From positions 2,604,001 through 2,668,000 of the forward strand of contig NZ_CP012661.1 of the NCBI RefSeq assembly GCF_001620265.1: a DNA stretch of 64,000 bases. Direction: 5' to 3'. The stretch comes from Frigidibacter mobilis (GTDB taxonomy: Bacteria; Pseudomonadota; Alphaproteobacteria; Rhodobacterales; Rhodobacteraceae). Shown here piece after piece: positions 28,937 through 38,849 of this stretch. Below the pieces are notes generated by a model. The model saw only the letters and a list, made by a program, of their open reading frames with translations, was not told where the DNA came from and did not search any database. How positions within the stretch are numbered: position 1 is the stretch's first letter; the number at the start of each line of letters is the position of its first letter. The position numbers and the translations under genes are program-made.

Positions 28937-30049
28937 ATGGCGGGCTTCACCCCCCTCGCATCCCTGGGGAGCGGGGCAGGATTTGGCGGCTCTGGATTTG
29001 GCGGCAAGGGCCTTGATCTGCCGGCCCTTGGCTCTGGCGGCGGGGGCGCCGTCGCGGAACTGACCGGGCCGCAGAAGGTGGCCATCATCGTGCGCCTGCT
29101 GCTGTCCGAGGGGGCAGAGCTGCCGCTGACCCGGCTGCCCGACCATCTGCAGGCCGAGATCACCCAGGAAATCGGCCGGATGCGCAGCGTGAACCGCGCC
29201 ACGCTGGAGGCTGTGGTGCAGGAATTCGTCGACCGGGTGGAAAGCATCGGGCTGTCGTTTCCGGGCGGGCTCGATGGCGCGCTGTCCTTGCTGGACGGGC
29301 ACCTGTCGCCCGCGACCTCAAGCCGGCTGCGGCGGATGGCGGGGGCCTCGGGCAACTCTGACCCGTGGGAGCGGATCGCCGGACTGGAGGCGGACCGGCT
29401 GCTGCCGGTGCTGGAAGAGGAAAGCACCGAGATCGGCGCGGTGCTGCTGTCGAAGCTGGCGGTATCCAAGGCCGCCGACCTGCTGGGCCGCCTGCCAGGC
29501 GACAAGGCGCGGCGCATCGCCTATGCCGTGTCGCTGACCGGCAATGTCGACCCGGGCACCGTGCGCCGGATCGGCCTGTCGCTGGCCTCGCAGCTGGATG
29601 CGCAGCCGGCCAAGGCCTTTGATACCGGCCCGGTGGAACGGGTGGGGGCGATCCTGAACTATGCGGCCGCAACGACCCGGGACGAGGTGCTGACCGGGCT
29701 GGACGAGGTCGATGCCGGCTTTGCCGAGCAGGTGCGGCGCGCGATCTTCACCTTCACCAACATCCCGGTGCGGATCGACGCGCGCGACATCCCAAAGGTG
29801 ATCCGCAATGTCGATCAGGCGGTGCTGGTGACGGCGCTGGCCGGCGCCCGCGACACCGATCTTGCGGCCGCGGAATTCATCCTGGCGAACATGTCGCAGC
29901 GGATGGCCGCCAGCCTGCGCGACGAAATGGCGAATCTCGGCAAGGTCAAGGACAAGGACGCCGAGGCGGCGATGGCAACGGTGGTCACCGCGATCCGCGA
30001 GATGGAGGCGGCGGGCGAGATCTTTCTGGTGGCGGGGGATGAGGATTAG
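28937..30049 (+). CDS. fliG: Flagellar motor switch protein FliG, away from other flagellar genes
   Basis: The 370-residue protein has the FliG N-terminal domain (GPQKVAIIVRLLLSEGAELP), middle domain and C-terminal torque domain (FTFTNIPVRIDARDIPKVIR, with DLAAAEFILANMSQRMAASL). FliG joins the MS ring to the C ring and meets the stator. The first 40 residues are an unusual Gly/Ser/Leu-rich extension (SGAGFGGSGFGGKGLDLPAL). TGCAGGAGG precedes the ATG. No other flagellar gene is in the window, so it is either a split-locus fliG or a retained orphan. Confidence 0.9.
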   Translation: MAGFTPLASLGSGAGFGGSGFGGKGLDLPALGSGGGGAVAELTGPQKVAIIVRLLLSEGAELPLTRLPDHLQAEITQEIGRMRSVNRATLEAVVQEFVDRVESIGLSFPGGLDGALSLLDGHLSPATSSRLRRMAGASGNSDPWERIAGLEADRLLPVLEEESTEIGAVLLSKLAVSKAADLLGRLPGDKARRIAYAVSLTGNVDPGTVRRIGLSLASQLDAQPAKAFDTGPVERVGAILNYAAATTRDEVLTGLDEVDAGFAEQVRRAIFTFTNIPVRIDARDIPKVIRNVDQAVLVTALAGARDTDLAAAEFILANMSQRMAASLRDEMANLGKVKDKDAEAAMATVVTAIREMEAAGEIFLVAGDED

Positions 30050-30245
30050 CCAGAGCCGCGCAGCCACCACCTCGCCGCAGCGCAGCATCGACAGATCGGC
30101 GAAAACCTGCCCGGATCTGCCCCCGGCCAGCGATGCGCGCGCGGAAAATGCCACGCTTGGCGCACCGTTAGCGCCACCACGATTGCGCGATGCCGCAGGC
30201 GCACATAGACCTGCGGGCAAGTCCATTCCAGTCGAGGAGACGACA

Positions 30246-31175
30246 ATGCGCGCGACGAGAACCGTTCAGAAGATCCTGTCGAATTACGAGGGCGACAATG
30301 CCGGCGTGAAGGGAAACCTCTGCCGGATGCTGATGGAAGGCAAGCTCGGCGGCACCGGCAAGATGATTATCCTGCCGGTCGATCAGGGGTTTGAACACGG
30401 CCCGGCCCGCACCTTTGCGCCGAACCCGGCCGGCTATGACCCCCATTACCACTACCAGCTGGCCATCGACGCCGGCCTCAACGCCTATGCCGCCCCGCTG
30501 GGGATGCTGGAAGCGGGCGCCGATACCTTCGCCGGCCAGATCCCGACGATCCTGAAATGCAACAGCGCCAACAGCCTGATGTCCGACACCTGCGGCAAGA
30601 ACCAGGCCGTGACCGCCAGCGTCGATGATGCGCTGCGGCTGGGCTGCGCCGCGATCGGCTTCACCATCTACCCGGGCTCGGACGCGCAGATCGAGATGTA
30701 CGAAGAAATCGTGCAGATGCGCAAAGAGGCCGCCGCCAAGGGCATCGCCACGGTGATCTGGTCCTATCCGCGCGGCGAGGCGATCAGCAAGGATGGCGAG
30801 ACGGCCATCGACGTTGCCGCCTATGCGGCGCAGATCGCGGCGCTGATCGGCGCGCATATCATCAAGATCAAGCTCTCGACCGATCATCTGATGCTGGGCG
30901 AGGCCAAGAAGGTCTACGAGGCGCAGAACATCGACATCGCCACCCAGGCGGCGCGGGTGAAGCATTGCATGCAGGCCAGCTTCAACGGCCGCCGCATCGT
31001 GGTGTTCTCGGGCGGCGCCAAGAAGGGCGAGGATTCGGTCTATGACGACGCCCGCGCCATCCGCGACGGCGGCGGCAACGGCTCGATCATCGGGCGCAAC
31101 AGCTTCCAGCGCTCGCGCGAGGATGCGCTGGCGATGCTGGCCAAGCTGGTCGACATCTACAAGGGCCGCGCCTGA
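30246..31175 (+). CDS. Class I fructose-bisphosphate aldolase (archaeal/DhnA type)
   Basis: The 309-residue TIM-barrel enzyme belongs to the FbaB/DhnA group. MIILPVDQGFEHGPARTF and PHYHYQLAIDAGLNAYA near the N-terminus are characteristic; the Schiff-base lysine lies in IGAHIIKIKLSTDH; the phosphate loop is VVFSGGAKKGEDS with GGGNGSIIGRN. It splits fructose-1,6-bisphosphate. TCGAGGAGACG precedes the ATG. It is a single gene closed by a strong terminator. Confidence 0.95.
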   Translation: MRATRTVQKILSNYEGDNAGVKGNLCRMLMEGKLGGTGKMIILPVDQGFEHGPARTFAPNPAGYDPHYHYQLAIDAGLNAYAAPLGMLEAGADTFAGQIPTILKCNSANSLMSDTCGKNQAVTASVDDALRLGCAAIGFTIYPGSDAQIEMYEEIVQMRKEAAAKGIATVIWSYPRGEAISKDGETAIDVAAYAAQIAALIGAHIIKIKLSTDHLMLGEAKKVYEAQNIDIATQAARVKHCMQASFNGRRIVVFSGGAKKGEDSVYDDARAIRDGGGNGSIIGRNSFQRSREDALAMLAKLVDIYKGRA

Positions 31176-31214
31176 TCGCAGGCGCCCCGCCCCGCCTTTG
31201 ACAGGTAGGCCATT

Positions 31215-31250
31215 CCCCGCGCAGGCATTCGCCTGCGCGGGGTTTTCTTT
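31215..31250 (+). terminator. Terminator of the aldolase gene
   Basis: A perfect 12-bp stem (CCCCGCGCAGGC with GCCTGCGCGGGG) and loop ATTC is followed by TTTTCTTT. Confidence 0.95.
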
Positions 31251-31315
31251 GCGAATCGCCTGTGGCATGATTCGGCAGGCAAAGGCCCGCAGCAGATGGG
31301 CCAAAGGGGCAAAAG

Positions 31316-31618
31316 ATGAGCGGATCCACGAAACGACCGGCCCTTGGCGCCCTGTTCTTCTTTGCGCTCGCCCTCGCGCTTGGCGGTTATTTCACCTTCG
31401 CCGCAGTGCAGGGTGACTATGGGGTGTTCCGCCGCGTGCAACTGATCGCCGAGGCCGAGGCGCTGACAGCCGAGCGCGACCTGCTGCGGCTGCAGGTGGC
31501 GCGGATGGAGAACCTGACTCTGCGCCTGTCCGACGATTACCTCGACCTCGACCTGTTGGACGAACGCGCCCGCGAGATGCTGGGCCTGGTGCGCAGCGAC
31601 GAGATCGTCATCCGCTGA
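31316..31618 (+). CDS. Septum formation initiator family protein (FtsB/DivIC-like)
   Basis: The 100-residue bitopic membrane protein has a short cytoplasmic N-terminus, one transmembrane helix (ALFFFALALALGGYFTF) and a periplasmic coiled coil (about 45-75, LIAEAEALTAERDLLRLQV), ending with a short DLLDERAREMLGLV motif typical of the family. It would bridge FtsL and FtsQ in the divisome. It lies about 150 bases upstream of pdhA, the usual location in alphaproteobacteria. Confidence 0.88.
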   Translation: MSGSTKRPALGALFFFALALALGGYFTFAAVQGDYGVFRRVQLIAEAEALTAERDLLRLQVARMENLTLRLSDDYLDLDLLDERAREMLGLVRSDEIVIR

Positions 31619-31768
31619 CGCGCACGGACCGGCGCCGGCACGCGCGCAGATCCGCACGCGCGGCTTCCCCCACGGCAAACGGGACTGGCTCTTGGCCGCA
31701 GGATCGGCTATGGATGGTTTAACGTTGAACTATCTGCCGCCACCCAGCCGATACGGAGGTTCCCCTCA

Positions 31769-32779
31769 ATGGCCGCGCGCAAAGTCCCTGATTTGCCGAA
31801 CGTCTCGAAAGACGACCTGCTCAAGTATTACCGCGAGATGCTGCTGATCCGCCGATTCGAGGAAAAGGCCGGCCAGCTTTACGGCATGGGTCTGATCGGC
31901 GGCTTCTGCCACCTCTATATCGGCCAGGAAGCGGTGGTCGTCGGCCTCGAGGCTGCGGCCGAGGAAGGCGACAAGCGCATCACCTCCTACCGCGACCACG
32001 GCCATATGCTGGCCTGCGGCATGGACCCGAAAGGCGTGATGGCCGAGCTGACCGGGCGCGAGGGGGGATATTCCCGCGGCAAGGGCGGCTCGATGCACAT
32101 GTTCTCGAAGGAAAAGCACTTCTACGGCGGGCACGGCATCGTCGGCGCGCAGGTGCCCTTGGGGGCGGGCCTCGCCTTTGCCGACAAGTACCAGGGCAAT
32201 GGCCGCGTCACCTTCACCTATTTCGGGGACGGCGCGGCAAACCAGGGCCAGGTCTACGAGACCTACAACATGGCCGAGCTGTGGGACCTGCCGGTGATCT
32301 TCGTGATCGAGAACAACCAGTATGCGATGGGCACCAGCGTCAAGCGCTCCACCAAATCCCCGACCCTGTGGCAACGCGGCGCCGCCTACGGCATTGAGGG
32401 CGAGGCGGTGGACGGCATGGACGTGCTGGCCGTCAAGGAAGCGGGCGAGCGCGCGGTGGCGCACTGCCGCGCCGGCAAGGGGCCCTATATCCTCGAGGTG
32501 ATGACCTATCGCTACCGCGGCCACTCCATGTCGGACCCGGCCAAGTACCGTTCGCGCGAGGAAGTGCAGAAGATGCGCGAAGAGCGCGACGCCATCGAGC
32601 ATGTGCGCGACCTGCTGATGCAGGGCGGCCACGCGACCGATGAGGACCTGAAGGCGATCGACAAGGAGATCAAGGCGATCGTCAACGAGGCCGCCGAATT
32701 CGCCAAGGACAGCCCTGAGCCGGACCCGGCCGAGCTGTGGACCGACATCTACGCCGACGCGGCGCCGCAGACCGCCTGA
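31769..32779 (+). CDS. pdhA: Pyruvate dehydrogenase E1 component, alpha subunit
   Basis: The 336-residue thiamine-diphosphate enzyme subunit has the TPP motif beginning [20 protein letters not shown] and ending in ENN, phosphorylation-loop-like [14 protein letters not shown], and GGSMHMFS with the active-site His region [17 protein letters not shown]. With PdhB it decarboxylates pyruvate and reductively acetylates the E2 lipoyl group. GATACGGAGG precedes the ATG. It is first in pdhA-pdhB-pdhC with gaps of about 10 bases. Confidence 0.97.
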   Translation: MAARKVPDLPNVSKDDLLKYYREMLLIRRFEEKAGQLYGMGLIGGFCHLYIGQEAVVVGLEAAAEEGDKRITSYRDHGHMLACGMDPKGVMAELTGREGGYSRGKGGSMHMFSKEKHFYGGHGIVGAQVPLGAGLAFADKYQGNGRVTFTYFGDGAANQGQVYETYNMAELWDLPVIFVIENNQYAMGTSVKRSTKSPTLWQRGAAYGIEGEAVDGMDVLAVKEAGERAVAHCRAGKGPYILEVMTYRYRGHSMSDPAKYRSREEVQKMREERDAIEHVRDLLMQGGHATDEDLKAIDKEIKAIVNEAAEFAKDSPEPDPAELWTDIYADAAPQTA

Positions 32780-32790
32780 GGGAGAGACAC

Positions 32791-34176
32791 ATGGCAACCG
32801 AAATCCTGATGCCCGCGCTGTCGCCCACGATGGAAGAAGGCACGCTGGCGAAATGGCTGGTCAAGGAGGGCGACACCGTCACCTCCGGCATGATCCTGGC
32901 CGAGATCGAAACCGACAAGGCCACGATGGAGTTCGAGGCCGTCGACGAGGGCACCATCGGCAAGCTGCTGGTCGCCGAAGGCACCAGCGGCGTGAAGGTG
33001 AACACCGCCATCGCGCTGCTGCTGGCAGAGGGCGAGGATGCCTCGGCCGAGGCGCCCAAGGCTCCTGCCCCGCAGGAAACCGCCCAGAAGGCCGACGCGC
33101 CGCAGCCCGAGGGCAAGGTGACCTCGGCGGTGGAAACCCCGCCCCACCCGGCCAAGGCAGCGGATACCACGCCCGACTGGCCCGAAGGCACCAAGATGAA
33201 GACCATGACCGTGCGGGAAGCCCTGCGCGAGGCGATGGCCGAAGAGATGGAGCGCGACGAGAGCGTGTTCCTGATGGGCGAGGAAGTCGGCGAGTATCAG
33301 GGCGCCTACAAGATCAGCCAGGGCCTGCTGGACCAGTTCGGCGCCAAGCGGGTGATCGACACCCCGATCACCGAGCATGGCTTTGCCGGCATCGCGGTCG
33401 GCGCGGCCTTTGGCGGGCTCCGCCCCATTGTCGAGTTCATGACCTTCAACTTCGCCATGCAGGCGATCGACCACATCATCAACTCGGCGGCGAAAACGCT
33501 GTACATGTCGGGCGGCCAGATGGGCGCGCCGATGGTGTTCCGCGGCCCGAACGGTGCCGCCGCCCGCGTCGGCGCGCAGCACAGCCAGGACTATGCCGCA
33601 TGGTATGCGATGGTGCCGGGGCTGAAGGTGGTGATGCCCTACTCCGCCGCCGACGCCAAGGGCCTGATGAAGACCGCGATCCGCGATCCGAACCCGGTGA
33701 TCTTCCTGGAAAATGAAATCCTCTATGGCCGCAGCTTCGAGGTGCCGGTGCTGGAAGATTTCACCATCCCGTTCGGGAAGGCGAAAATCTGGCGCGAGGG
33801 CACCGACGTGACCATCGTCAGCTTCGGCATCGGCATGGCGCATTCGCTGGAGGCTGCCGACAAGCTGGCCGCCGAGGGGATCAGCGCCGAGGTCATCGAC
33901 CTGCGCACCCTGCGCCCGCTGGACTATGACACCGTGCTGACCTCGGTCATGAAGACCAACCGCTGCGTGACGGTGGAAGAGGGCTGGCCCGTCGGGTCCA
34001 TCGGCAACCACCTGTCGGCCACGATCATGGAGCGGGCGTTCGACTATCTGGACGCGCCGGTCATCAACTGCACCGGCAAGGACGTGCCGATGCCCTATGC
34101 CGCGAACCTGGAAAAGCTGGCGATCCTCACCTCGGACGAGGTGGTGGCCGCTGTGAAAAAAGTGACCTACCGCTGA
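32791..34176 (+). CDS. pdhB: Pyruvate dehydrogenase E1 component, beta subunit with lipoyl domain
   Basis: The 461-residue protein has an N-terminal lipoyl domain (1-78; lipoylated Lys43 in [12 protein letters not shown]), an Ala/Pro/Lys linker to about 130, and the transketolase-type E1-beta region ([40 protein letters not shown]). A lipoyl domain on E1-beta is a known alphaproteobacterial trait. Its first 80 codons are nearly identical to those of pdhC downstream. GGGAGAGAC precedes the ATG. Confidence 0.97.
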   Translation: MATEILMPALSPTMEEGTLAKWLVKEGDTVTSGMILAEIETDKATMEFEAVDEGTIGKLLVAEGTSGVKVNTAIALLLAEGEDASAEAPKAPAPQETAQKADAPQPEGKVTSAVETPPHPAKAADTTPDWPEGTKMKTMTVREALREAMAEEMERDESVFLMGEEVGEYQGAYKISQGLLDQFGAKRVIDTPITEHGFAGIAVGAAFGGLRPIVEFMTFNFAMQAIDHIINSAAKTLYMSGGQMGAPMVFRGPNGAAARVGAQHSQDYAAWYAMVPGLKVVMPYSAADAKGLMKTAIRDPNPVIFLENEILYGRSFEVPVLEDFTIPFGKAKIWREGTDVTIVSFGIGMAHSLEAADKLAAEGISAEVIDLRTLRPLDYDTVLTSVMKTNRCVTVEEGWPVGSIGNHLSATIMERAFDYLDAPVINCTGKDVPMPYAANLEKLAILTSDEVVAAVKKVTYR

Positions 34177-34186
34177 GGAGGGGACA

Positions 34187-35505
34187 ATGGCGACTGAAAT
34201 CCTGATGCCCGCGCTGTCCCCGACGATGGAGGAAGGGACATTGGCGAAATGGCTGGTCAAGGAGGGCGACACCGTCACCTCGGGCCAGATACTGGCCGAG
34301 ATCGAGACTGACAAGGCCACGATGGAATTCGAGGCCGTCGACGAAGGCATCGTCGGCAAGCTGCTGGTCGCCGAAGGCACCAGCGGCGTGAAGGTCAACG
34401 CGGCGATTGCCGTGCTACTGGATGAGGGCGAGGCGATGCCCGAGGCCGGTGCGGCACCGAAGGCCGCCGCCAAGGCCAACACCGCGGAAACGGTGGAGGC
34501 CAAGGCGAGCACGCCCGCCGCCGCGCAGGCCGCTGCCCCCTCCGCGCCGAAATCCGGCGACGGCAGCCGCATCTTCGCCTCGCCTCTGGCGCGGCGCATC
34601 GCGGCCGACAAGGGCTGGACCTTGCCACGCTGCAGGGATCGGGCCCCCGCGGCCGGATCGTGAAGGCGGATGTCGAGGCGCAGGGCTCTACCGCCCCGAA
34701 AGCCGCCGCCGCGGCCCCTGCCCCGGCTGCAACCGCCGCCCCGGCCAAACCGGCCGCCGCCGCCATGCCGCAGGGCATGAGCGCCGACACGGTGCGCAAG
34801 ATCTACGAAGGCCGCGAGCATACCGAAGTCACCCTCGACGGGATGCGCAAGACCATCGCCGCCCGCCTGACCGAGGCCAAGCAAACCATCCCGCATTTCT
34901 ACCTGCGGCGCGAAGTACGGCTCGACGCGCTGATGGCCTTCCGCGAAACCCTGAACGCCCAGATCGCGGCGCGCGGGATCAAGCTGTCGGTCAATGACTT
35001 CATCATCAAGGCCTGCGCCCTCGCGCTGCAAGCGGTGCCCGATGCCAATGCCGTCTGGGCCGGCGACCGGATCCTGAAGCTGAAGCCCTCGGACGTGGCG
35101 GTTGCCGTGGCCATCGAGGGCGGGCTGTTCACGCCGGTGCTGAAGGATGCCGAGATGAAGTCGCTCTCGGCCCTCTCCGCCGAGATGAAGGACCTCGCGG
35201 GGCGCGCCCGCTCCAAGAAGCTCGCCCCGCATGAATACCAGGGCGGCAGCTTTGCCATCTCCAACCTCGGCATGTTCGGGATCGAGAATTTCGATGCCGT
35301 CATCAACCCGCCCCACGGCGCGATCCTTGCCGTCGGTGCCGGGTTGAAGAAGCCGGTGGTGGGCAAGGATGGCCAGATCGAGGTGGCGACGATGATGTCG
35401 ATGACGCTGTCGGTCGATCACCGGGTCATCGACGGCGCGCTTGGCGCCGAGCTGATGAAGGCGATTGTCGAGAACCTGGAAAACCCGGTGGCGATGCTGG
35501 CCTGA
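34187..35505 (+). pseudogene. pdhC: Pyruvate dehydrogenase E2 (dihydrolipoamide acetyltransferase), one-base frameshift
   Basis: Frame one (34187-34663) gives the lipoyl domain (Lys43), a linker and the start of the E1/E3-binding domain (IFASPLARRIAADKG), then derails. Frame two resumes with PRGRIVKADVEAQ and covers the catalytic core ending SVDHRVIDGALGAELMKAIV (active-site His and Asp). Restoring a C in AGGGCTGGAC (34611-34620) gives ...ADKGLDLATLQGSGPRGR, one protein of about 439 residues. Loss of E2 would cripple aerobic pyruvate use, so a sequence error is likely. No E3 gene is in the window. Confidence 0.92.
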
Positions 35506-35528
35506 GCCCGCAGCGACGCAAGACAGAA

Positions 35529-35555
35529 GGGCCGCCCTCACCGGGGCGGCCCTTT
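35529..35555 (+). terminator. Terminator of the pdh operon
   Basis: The stem AGGGCCGCCC with GGGGCGGCCCT across CTCACC is followed by TTCCC, 24 bases after pdhC. It may serve both strands. Confidence 0.8.
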
Positions 35556-35576
35556 CCCGTTCGGGTGGCAAGCAGG

Positions 35577-36434
35577 CTAGCGACCGATCACCTCGACCGC
35601 GCCGCCCTGCGCCCCGTCCCGCCTGCGCAGGCCAAATTCCGCATGGGCCCGCGCCTCATCCGCCGGATCGGTCAGTGCCAGTTCCTCGACCGTGGGCAGC
35701 TTGTCATTGCCCTTGCGCACCTGCACGCTGTCGCCGTGGTTTACAAGGTAGATCATCGCGGGAAACGGCACCGGGTCCAGTGGGCGCCCCAGCCGCGCAG
35801 CGCGGGCCATATAGCTTTTATGCCCCTTGCCGATCAGCCGCAGATAGAGGCCGGGCCAGCGCTGCCGCCCCAGATCGACCGCGAAATACCCGCAAGACCC
35901 GCATTGCTTCCAGAATGGCTGGCTCTGCGGTCCCTGCCCCAGCGGCGCGAGCCGCCCGCTCCGCCAGTCCATCATGTAGCCCTGCGCCACGATATAACCG
36001 CGCCCGTTGTTGTCGCGCGCGATCCAGCCCGGAAGATCCGGGTGCATCAGATCATCTGCATCCAGATGCGACACATAGGCGGGCCCCTGAAAGGCCTTCA
36101 CCACATAGTCGGTCATCCGTCGAACCTTCTCGGAATGGTCCGAGATGCCCTTGGATAGGGCCAGCTCCGGCACCTGCAGGAAATGGATGCGCGGATCGTC
36201 CGGCAGCGTGGGCGGGCGTTGCTGGCAGCACAGCACCACTGCCCAGTTATCATACCCTGCCGCGCGGATCGAGCCGAGCGTCTGGTCCAGCAGCGCGCAG
36301 GCCTTTGCCCAGTCATGGGACACGGCCGGGCCGATCAGCGGCACCATCCAGATGATAAGCGGCTGATCCACCTTGCGAATCGGTCGCTGGAGAAATCGGC
36401 CGTAAAGGCCGGCAAGCAGGTCTTTCGCGTGCAT
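35577..36434 (-). CDS. Glycosyltransferase family 2-like protein
   Basis: The 285-residue protein has a GT-A type N-terminal half: an early strand PLIIWMVPLIGPAVSHDW, then the metal/sugar-nucleotide motif AYVSHLDADDLMHPDLPGWI. The C-terminal half has CGSCGYFAVDLG and no membrane helices. It probably transfers a sugar to an envelope polymer or lipid; donor and acceptor cannot be told. The ribosome site is weak. It is convergent with the pdh operon. Confidence 0.75.
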   Translation of the reverse strand: MHAKDLLAGLYGRFLQRPIRKVDQPLIIWMVPLIGPAVSHDWAKACALLDQTLGSIRAAGYDNWAVVLCCQQRPPTLPDDPRIHFLQVPELALSKGISDHSEKVRRMTDYVVKAFQGPAYVSHLDADDLMHPDLPGWIARDNNGRGYIVAQGYMMDWRSGRLAPLGQGPQSQPFWKQCGSCGYFAVDLGRQRWPGLYLRLIGKGHKSYMARAARLGRPLDPVPFPAMIYLVNHGDSVQVRKGNDKLPTVEELALTDPADEARAHAEFGLRRRDGAQGGAVEVIGR

Positions 36435-36521
36435 CGGATCAGGTTCCCAAAGGCCCGCCTGTGACAGGCCACGCCCGGGTCATAGGCTGGCCGCAGCATG
36501 AGTTCAATCGGGCCACCGCCC

Positions 36522-37328
36522 TCAGCCCCCGACCACCACATGATCCATGTTGATCGCCGGCTGCGGGCAACCCGCCTCGCCCACAACCCGCGCCGGAACC
36601 CCGGCCACCGTAGAGCAGGGCGGCACGTCGATCAGCACCACCGAGCCTGCCGCGATGCGCGAGCAGCGTCCCACCGTGATATTCCCCAGTACCTTGGCCC
36701 CCGCGCCGATCAGCACCCCATCGCCGATTTTCGGGTGGCGGTCGCCATCTTCCTTGCCGGTGCCCCCCAGCGTCACCGAATGCAGCATCGAGACATTGTC
36801 ACCCACCACCGCGGTTTCGCCGATCACGATGGAATGGGCATGGTCGATCATGATCCCCTGCCCGATCCGCGCGCCGGGATGGATATCGACGCCGAACACC
36901 TCGGACACCCGCATCTGCACGAAATAGGCCATGTCGCGGCGGCCCTTCTGCCACAGCCAATGGCCGATCCGATAGCACTGGATCGCCTGATAGCCCTTGA
37001 AGAACAGCACCGGCTGCAAAAACCGATGGCAGGCCGGGTCGCGGTCATGCACCGCCACCACATCGGCCCGCGCCGCGCGGCCGATCTCGGGCGCGTCGGC
37101 AAAGGCCGCATCGGCGATCTCGCGCAGGATCTGCTCGCTCATCTCGCCCGAGGCCAGCTTCAGCGAGAACCGGAAGGCCAGCGCGCGCTCGAACGTCGGA
37201 TGGTGCAGCAGCCCCGAATGGATCAGCCCGCCAAGCAGCGGCTCGCCCTTCACGGCGGCTTCGGCTTCTTCGCAGATGCGGCTCCAGACCGGGTCGATCT
37301 TCGCCAGTTTCGTTCTGGTCTCGGCCAT
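36522..37328 (-). CDS. cysE: Serine O-acetyltransferase
   Basis: The 268-residue CysE makes O-acetylserine for cysteine synthesis. An N-terminal helical domain is followed by left-handed beta-helix hexapeptides: FGVDIHPGARIGQGIMIDHA, catalytic His in DHAHSIVIGETAVVGDN, GKEDGDRHPKIGDGVLIGAG. The C-terminal tail, ending VVVGG, is the segment that in relatives binds cysteine synthase or feedback cysteine. GGAGGACGC precedes the ATG. Stands alone. Confidence 0.96.
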   Translation of the reverse strand: MAETRTKLAKIDPVWSRICEEAEAAVKGEPLLGGLIHSGLLHHPTFERALAFRFSLKLASGEMSEQILREIADAAFADAPEIGRAARADVVAVHDRDPACHRFLQPVLFFKGYQAIQCYRIGHWLWQKGRRDMAYFVQMRVSEVFGVDIHPGARIGQGIMIDHAHSIVIGETAVVGDNVSMLHSVTLGGTGKEDGDRHPKIGDGVLIGAGAKVLGNITVGRCSRIAAGSVVLIDVPPCSTVAGVPARVVGEAGCPQPAINMDHVVVGG

Positions 37329-37585
37329 CGCGCGTCCTCCGGTTTTTTCCGACTATAGCAGATAGGGTGCCGCCCGCACTTCCAAAAGGGCCCCCGTGCC
37401 AACCGCCACTCCCTATGGCAGCGCGCCCCTGCCCGGCACGCCGCACCTGTGGCGGAAAGGTCGCTAATCGGACGATTTGCGCGCGGCAGGACCGTGTTCT
37501 GGCAGTTATGCAAGGCTGGGCATGGCCGAACTGCCCGCAACAGCGTTAAGCAATGCGTCCCGGCTCTTCATCACGAGGTCGACCC

Positions 37586-37861
37586 ATGTTCTTCCTGCCT
37601 TTCCTCCTGCAAAGCGCGCTCCTGGCCTTCGAATCCCAGGCGGTGATCGAACACCGGCTGACGCTTTTCGCGCGCGGCGGCGCCGGCGCCCAGGATGAGG
37701 CAGTACGGATGGTCGGCGAGAAGGTCGCGCTTGCGGCCCATGTCTGGCAGCAGGGCGCAAAGTCGCTGGCAAGTGGCGCAAGCCCGGACAGCGTGATGAT
37801 GGACACGGTTGCACTCTACCGCGAGGCGGTGGACGAGAACCGGCGGCGGCTTACGCTCTGA
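37586..37861 (+). CDS. Small hypothetical protein, helical
   Basis: The 91-residue protein begins with a short hydrophobic stretch (MFFLPFLLQSALLAFES) and continues as Ala-rich helix (VGEKVALAAHVWQQGAKSLA) ending in a charged YREAVDENRRRL. Similar small proteins occur across Rhodobacterales without a known role. ACGAGG lies ahead of the ATG. It is convergent with the response regulator at 37927. There is no reliable family assignment. Confidence 0.62.
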   Translation: MFFLPFLLQSALLAFESQAVIEHRLTLFARGGAGAQDEAVRMVGEKVALAAHVWQQGAKSLASGASPDSVMMDTVALYREAVDENRRRLTL

Positions 37862-37926
37862 CCGTATTGGCCTGAGCATCCCGGGCCCTGCCCGGCAGGA
37901 TCGCGCCTGCCCTCCGCCGCGGCAGA

Positions 37927-38355
37927 TTACAGCCCCGCAGCCGTCCCCTGCACCCCGCCCTGATGGCGCGAGCCTACGGCATGGCGCAGCGCTGCCTCTA
38001 GGTCATCGGGGCTGAAGGGTTTTTCCAGAACGCGCGCCCGCGGGTCCGCCTGCAGGTCCAGCGCCGTGTGTCCGGTCGCCAGCACCACCGGCACCCCTGC
38101 CTCCAGCAGCTTGCGCGCCAGATCGAGCGAGGAATGCCCGCGCCCGACGCTGACATCCAGCAGCGCCAGATCCGGCATCCCCTCGGCCAGCGCCTGCTCG
38201 GCCCCCGCCAGCGAGGCCGCCGCCGAGATCTGCTGGAAACCAAGGTCCCGCAGCAATTGCGATGTCTCCATCGCAATGATCGCCTCGTCTTCGAGGTAAA
38301 GGATCCGCAATTCAGGAGGGGTCCAGGCCAAGGCAACGTTCCATTTCAGAGGCAA
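37927..38355 (-). CDS. Single-domain response regulator (receiver only)
   Basis: This receiver domain of up to 142 residues has acidic pair E22-D23, phospho-acceptor Asp67 in LALLDVSVG and KPF near 112. It has no output domain, so it acts by protein contact, as in CheY- or HWE-kinase-linked regulators. Homology starts only at residue 16 (LRILYLEDE). A TTG at 38310, directly after the stop of an upstream gene remnant, may be the true start. No kinase gene is intact nearby. Confidence 0.82.
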   Translation of the reverse strand: MPLKWNVALAWTPPELRILYLEDEAIIAMETSQLLRDLGFQQISAAASLAGAEQALAEGMPDLALLDVSVGRGHSSLDLARKLLEAGVPVVLATGHTALDLQADPRARVLEKPFSPDDLEAALRHAVGSRHQGGVQGTAAGL

Positions 38356-38392
38356 TTTCGGAGTGGGATAGGATGTCTTCGGGTAGCGCAGG
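38312..38392 (-). pseudogene. Possible C-terminal remnant of a gene upstream of the response regulator
   Basis: Minus-strand frame PALPEDILSHSEIASEMERC-LGLDPS ends in TGA directly at the likely response-regulator start, as an operon partner would. The frame is closed by a stop 26 codons upstream and has no start codon. It may be the tail of a lost or frameshifted partner gene, or chance. Confidence 0.25.
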
Positions 38393-38849
38393 TCAGTCGG
38401 GCTATTCAGGGCAGGTCTCGTATCGGGGCCAGCCCAAAGGGGTCAGGACGGCGAGATGGTTGGTTCCAACCCATCTTCGACTTTCAGATATACGCTTTTG
38501 GCGGACTAAGAGTTCCCATTAGCAATGACTATGCCCCAACCGAAGATTGAGGCAAATACCCCACTCCCCCGTTCCGAGCCAGATGCCGTAAACGTGCAGC
38601 GATCTTCCGCCAAACGCCCGCCGTTTCGGCTGAAACCGGCCAGTTTGCGCAGGGTCGGCCGTGTCACGCAACGTCTTGAACTCTGCCCGTGACGGCATCC
38701 CAGGGTTGGAATCAGCAGGGCCGACATCGCGCAGCATCTTCACGCGCCGTGGAACCGCACACCAGAGGACCGCGTTGAGGCCCCGGATGTGCAGCCAGAC
38801 TGGCCGCGCCGAAGCGGTCCCTGACCGCCCTTTCAGAAGGAGTTGCACT
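38393..38849. other. Gene-poor stretch, lower GC in the middle
   Basis: There is no supported gene between the response-regulator region and the DUF1328 gene. Bases about 38475-38560 are clearly less GC-rich than their surroundings. Open frames here lack start signals. This may be the scar of a deletion or old insertion. Confidence 0.45.
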
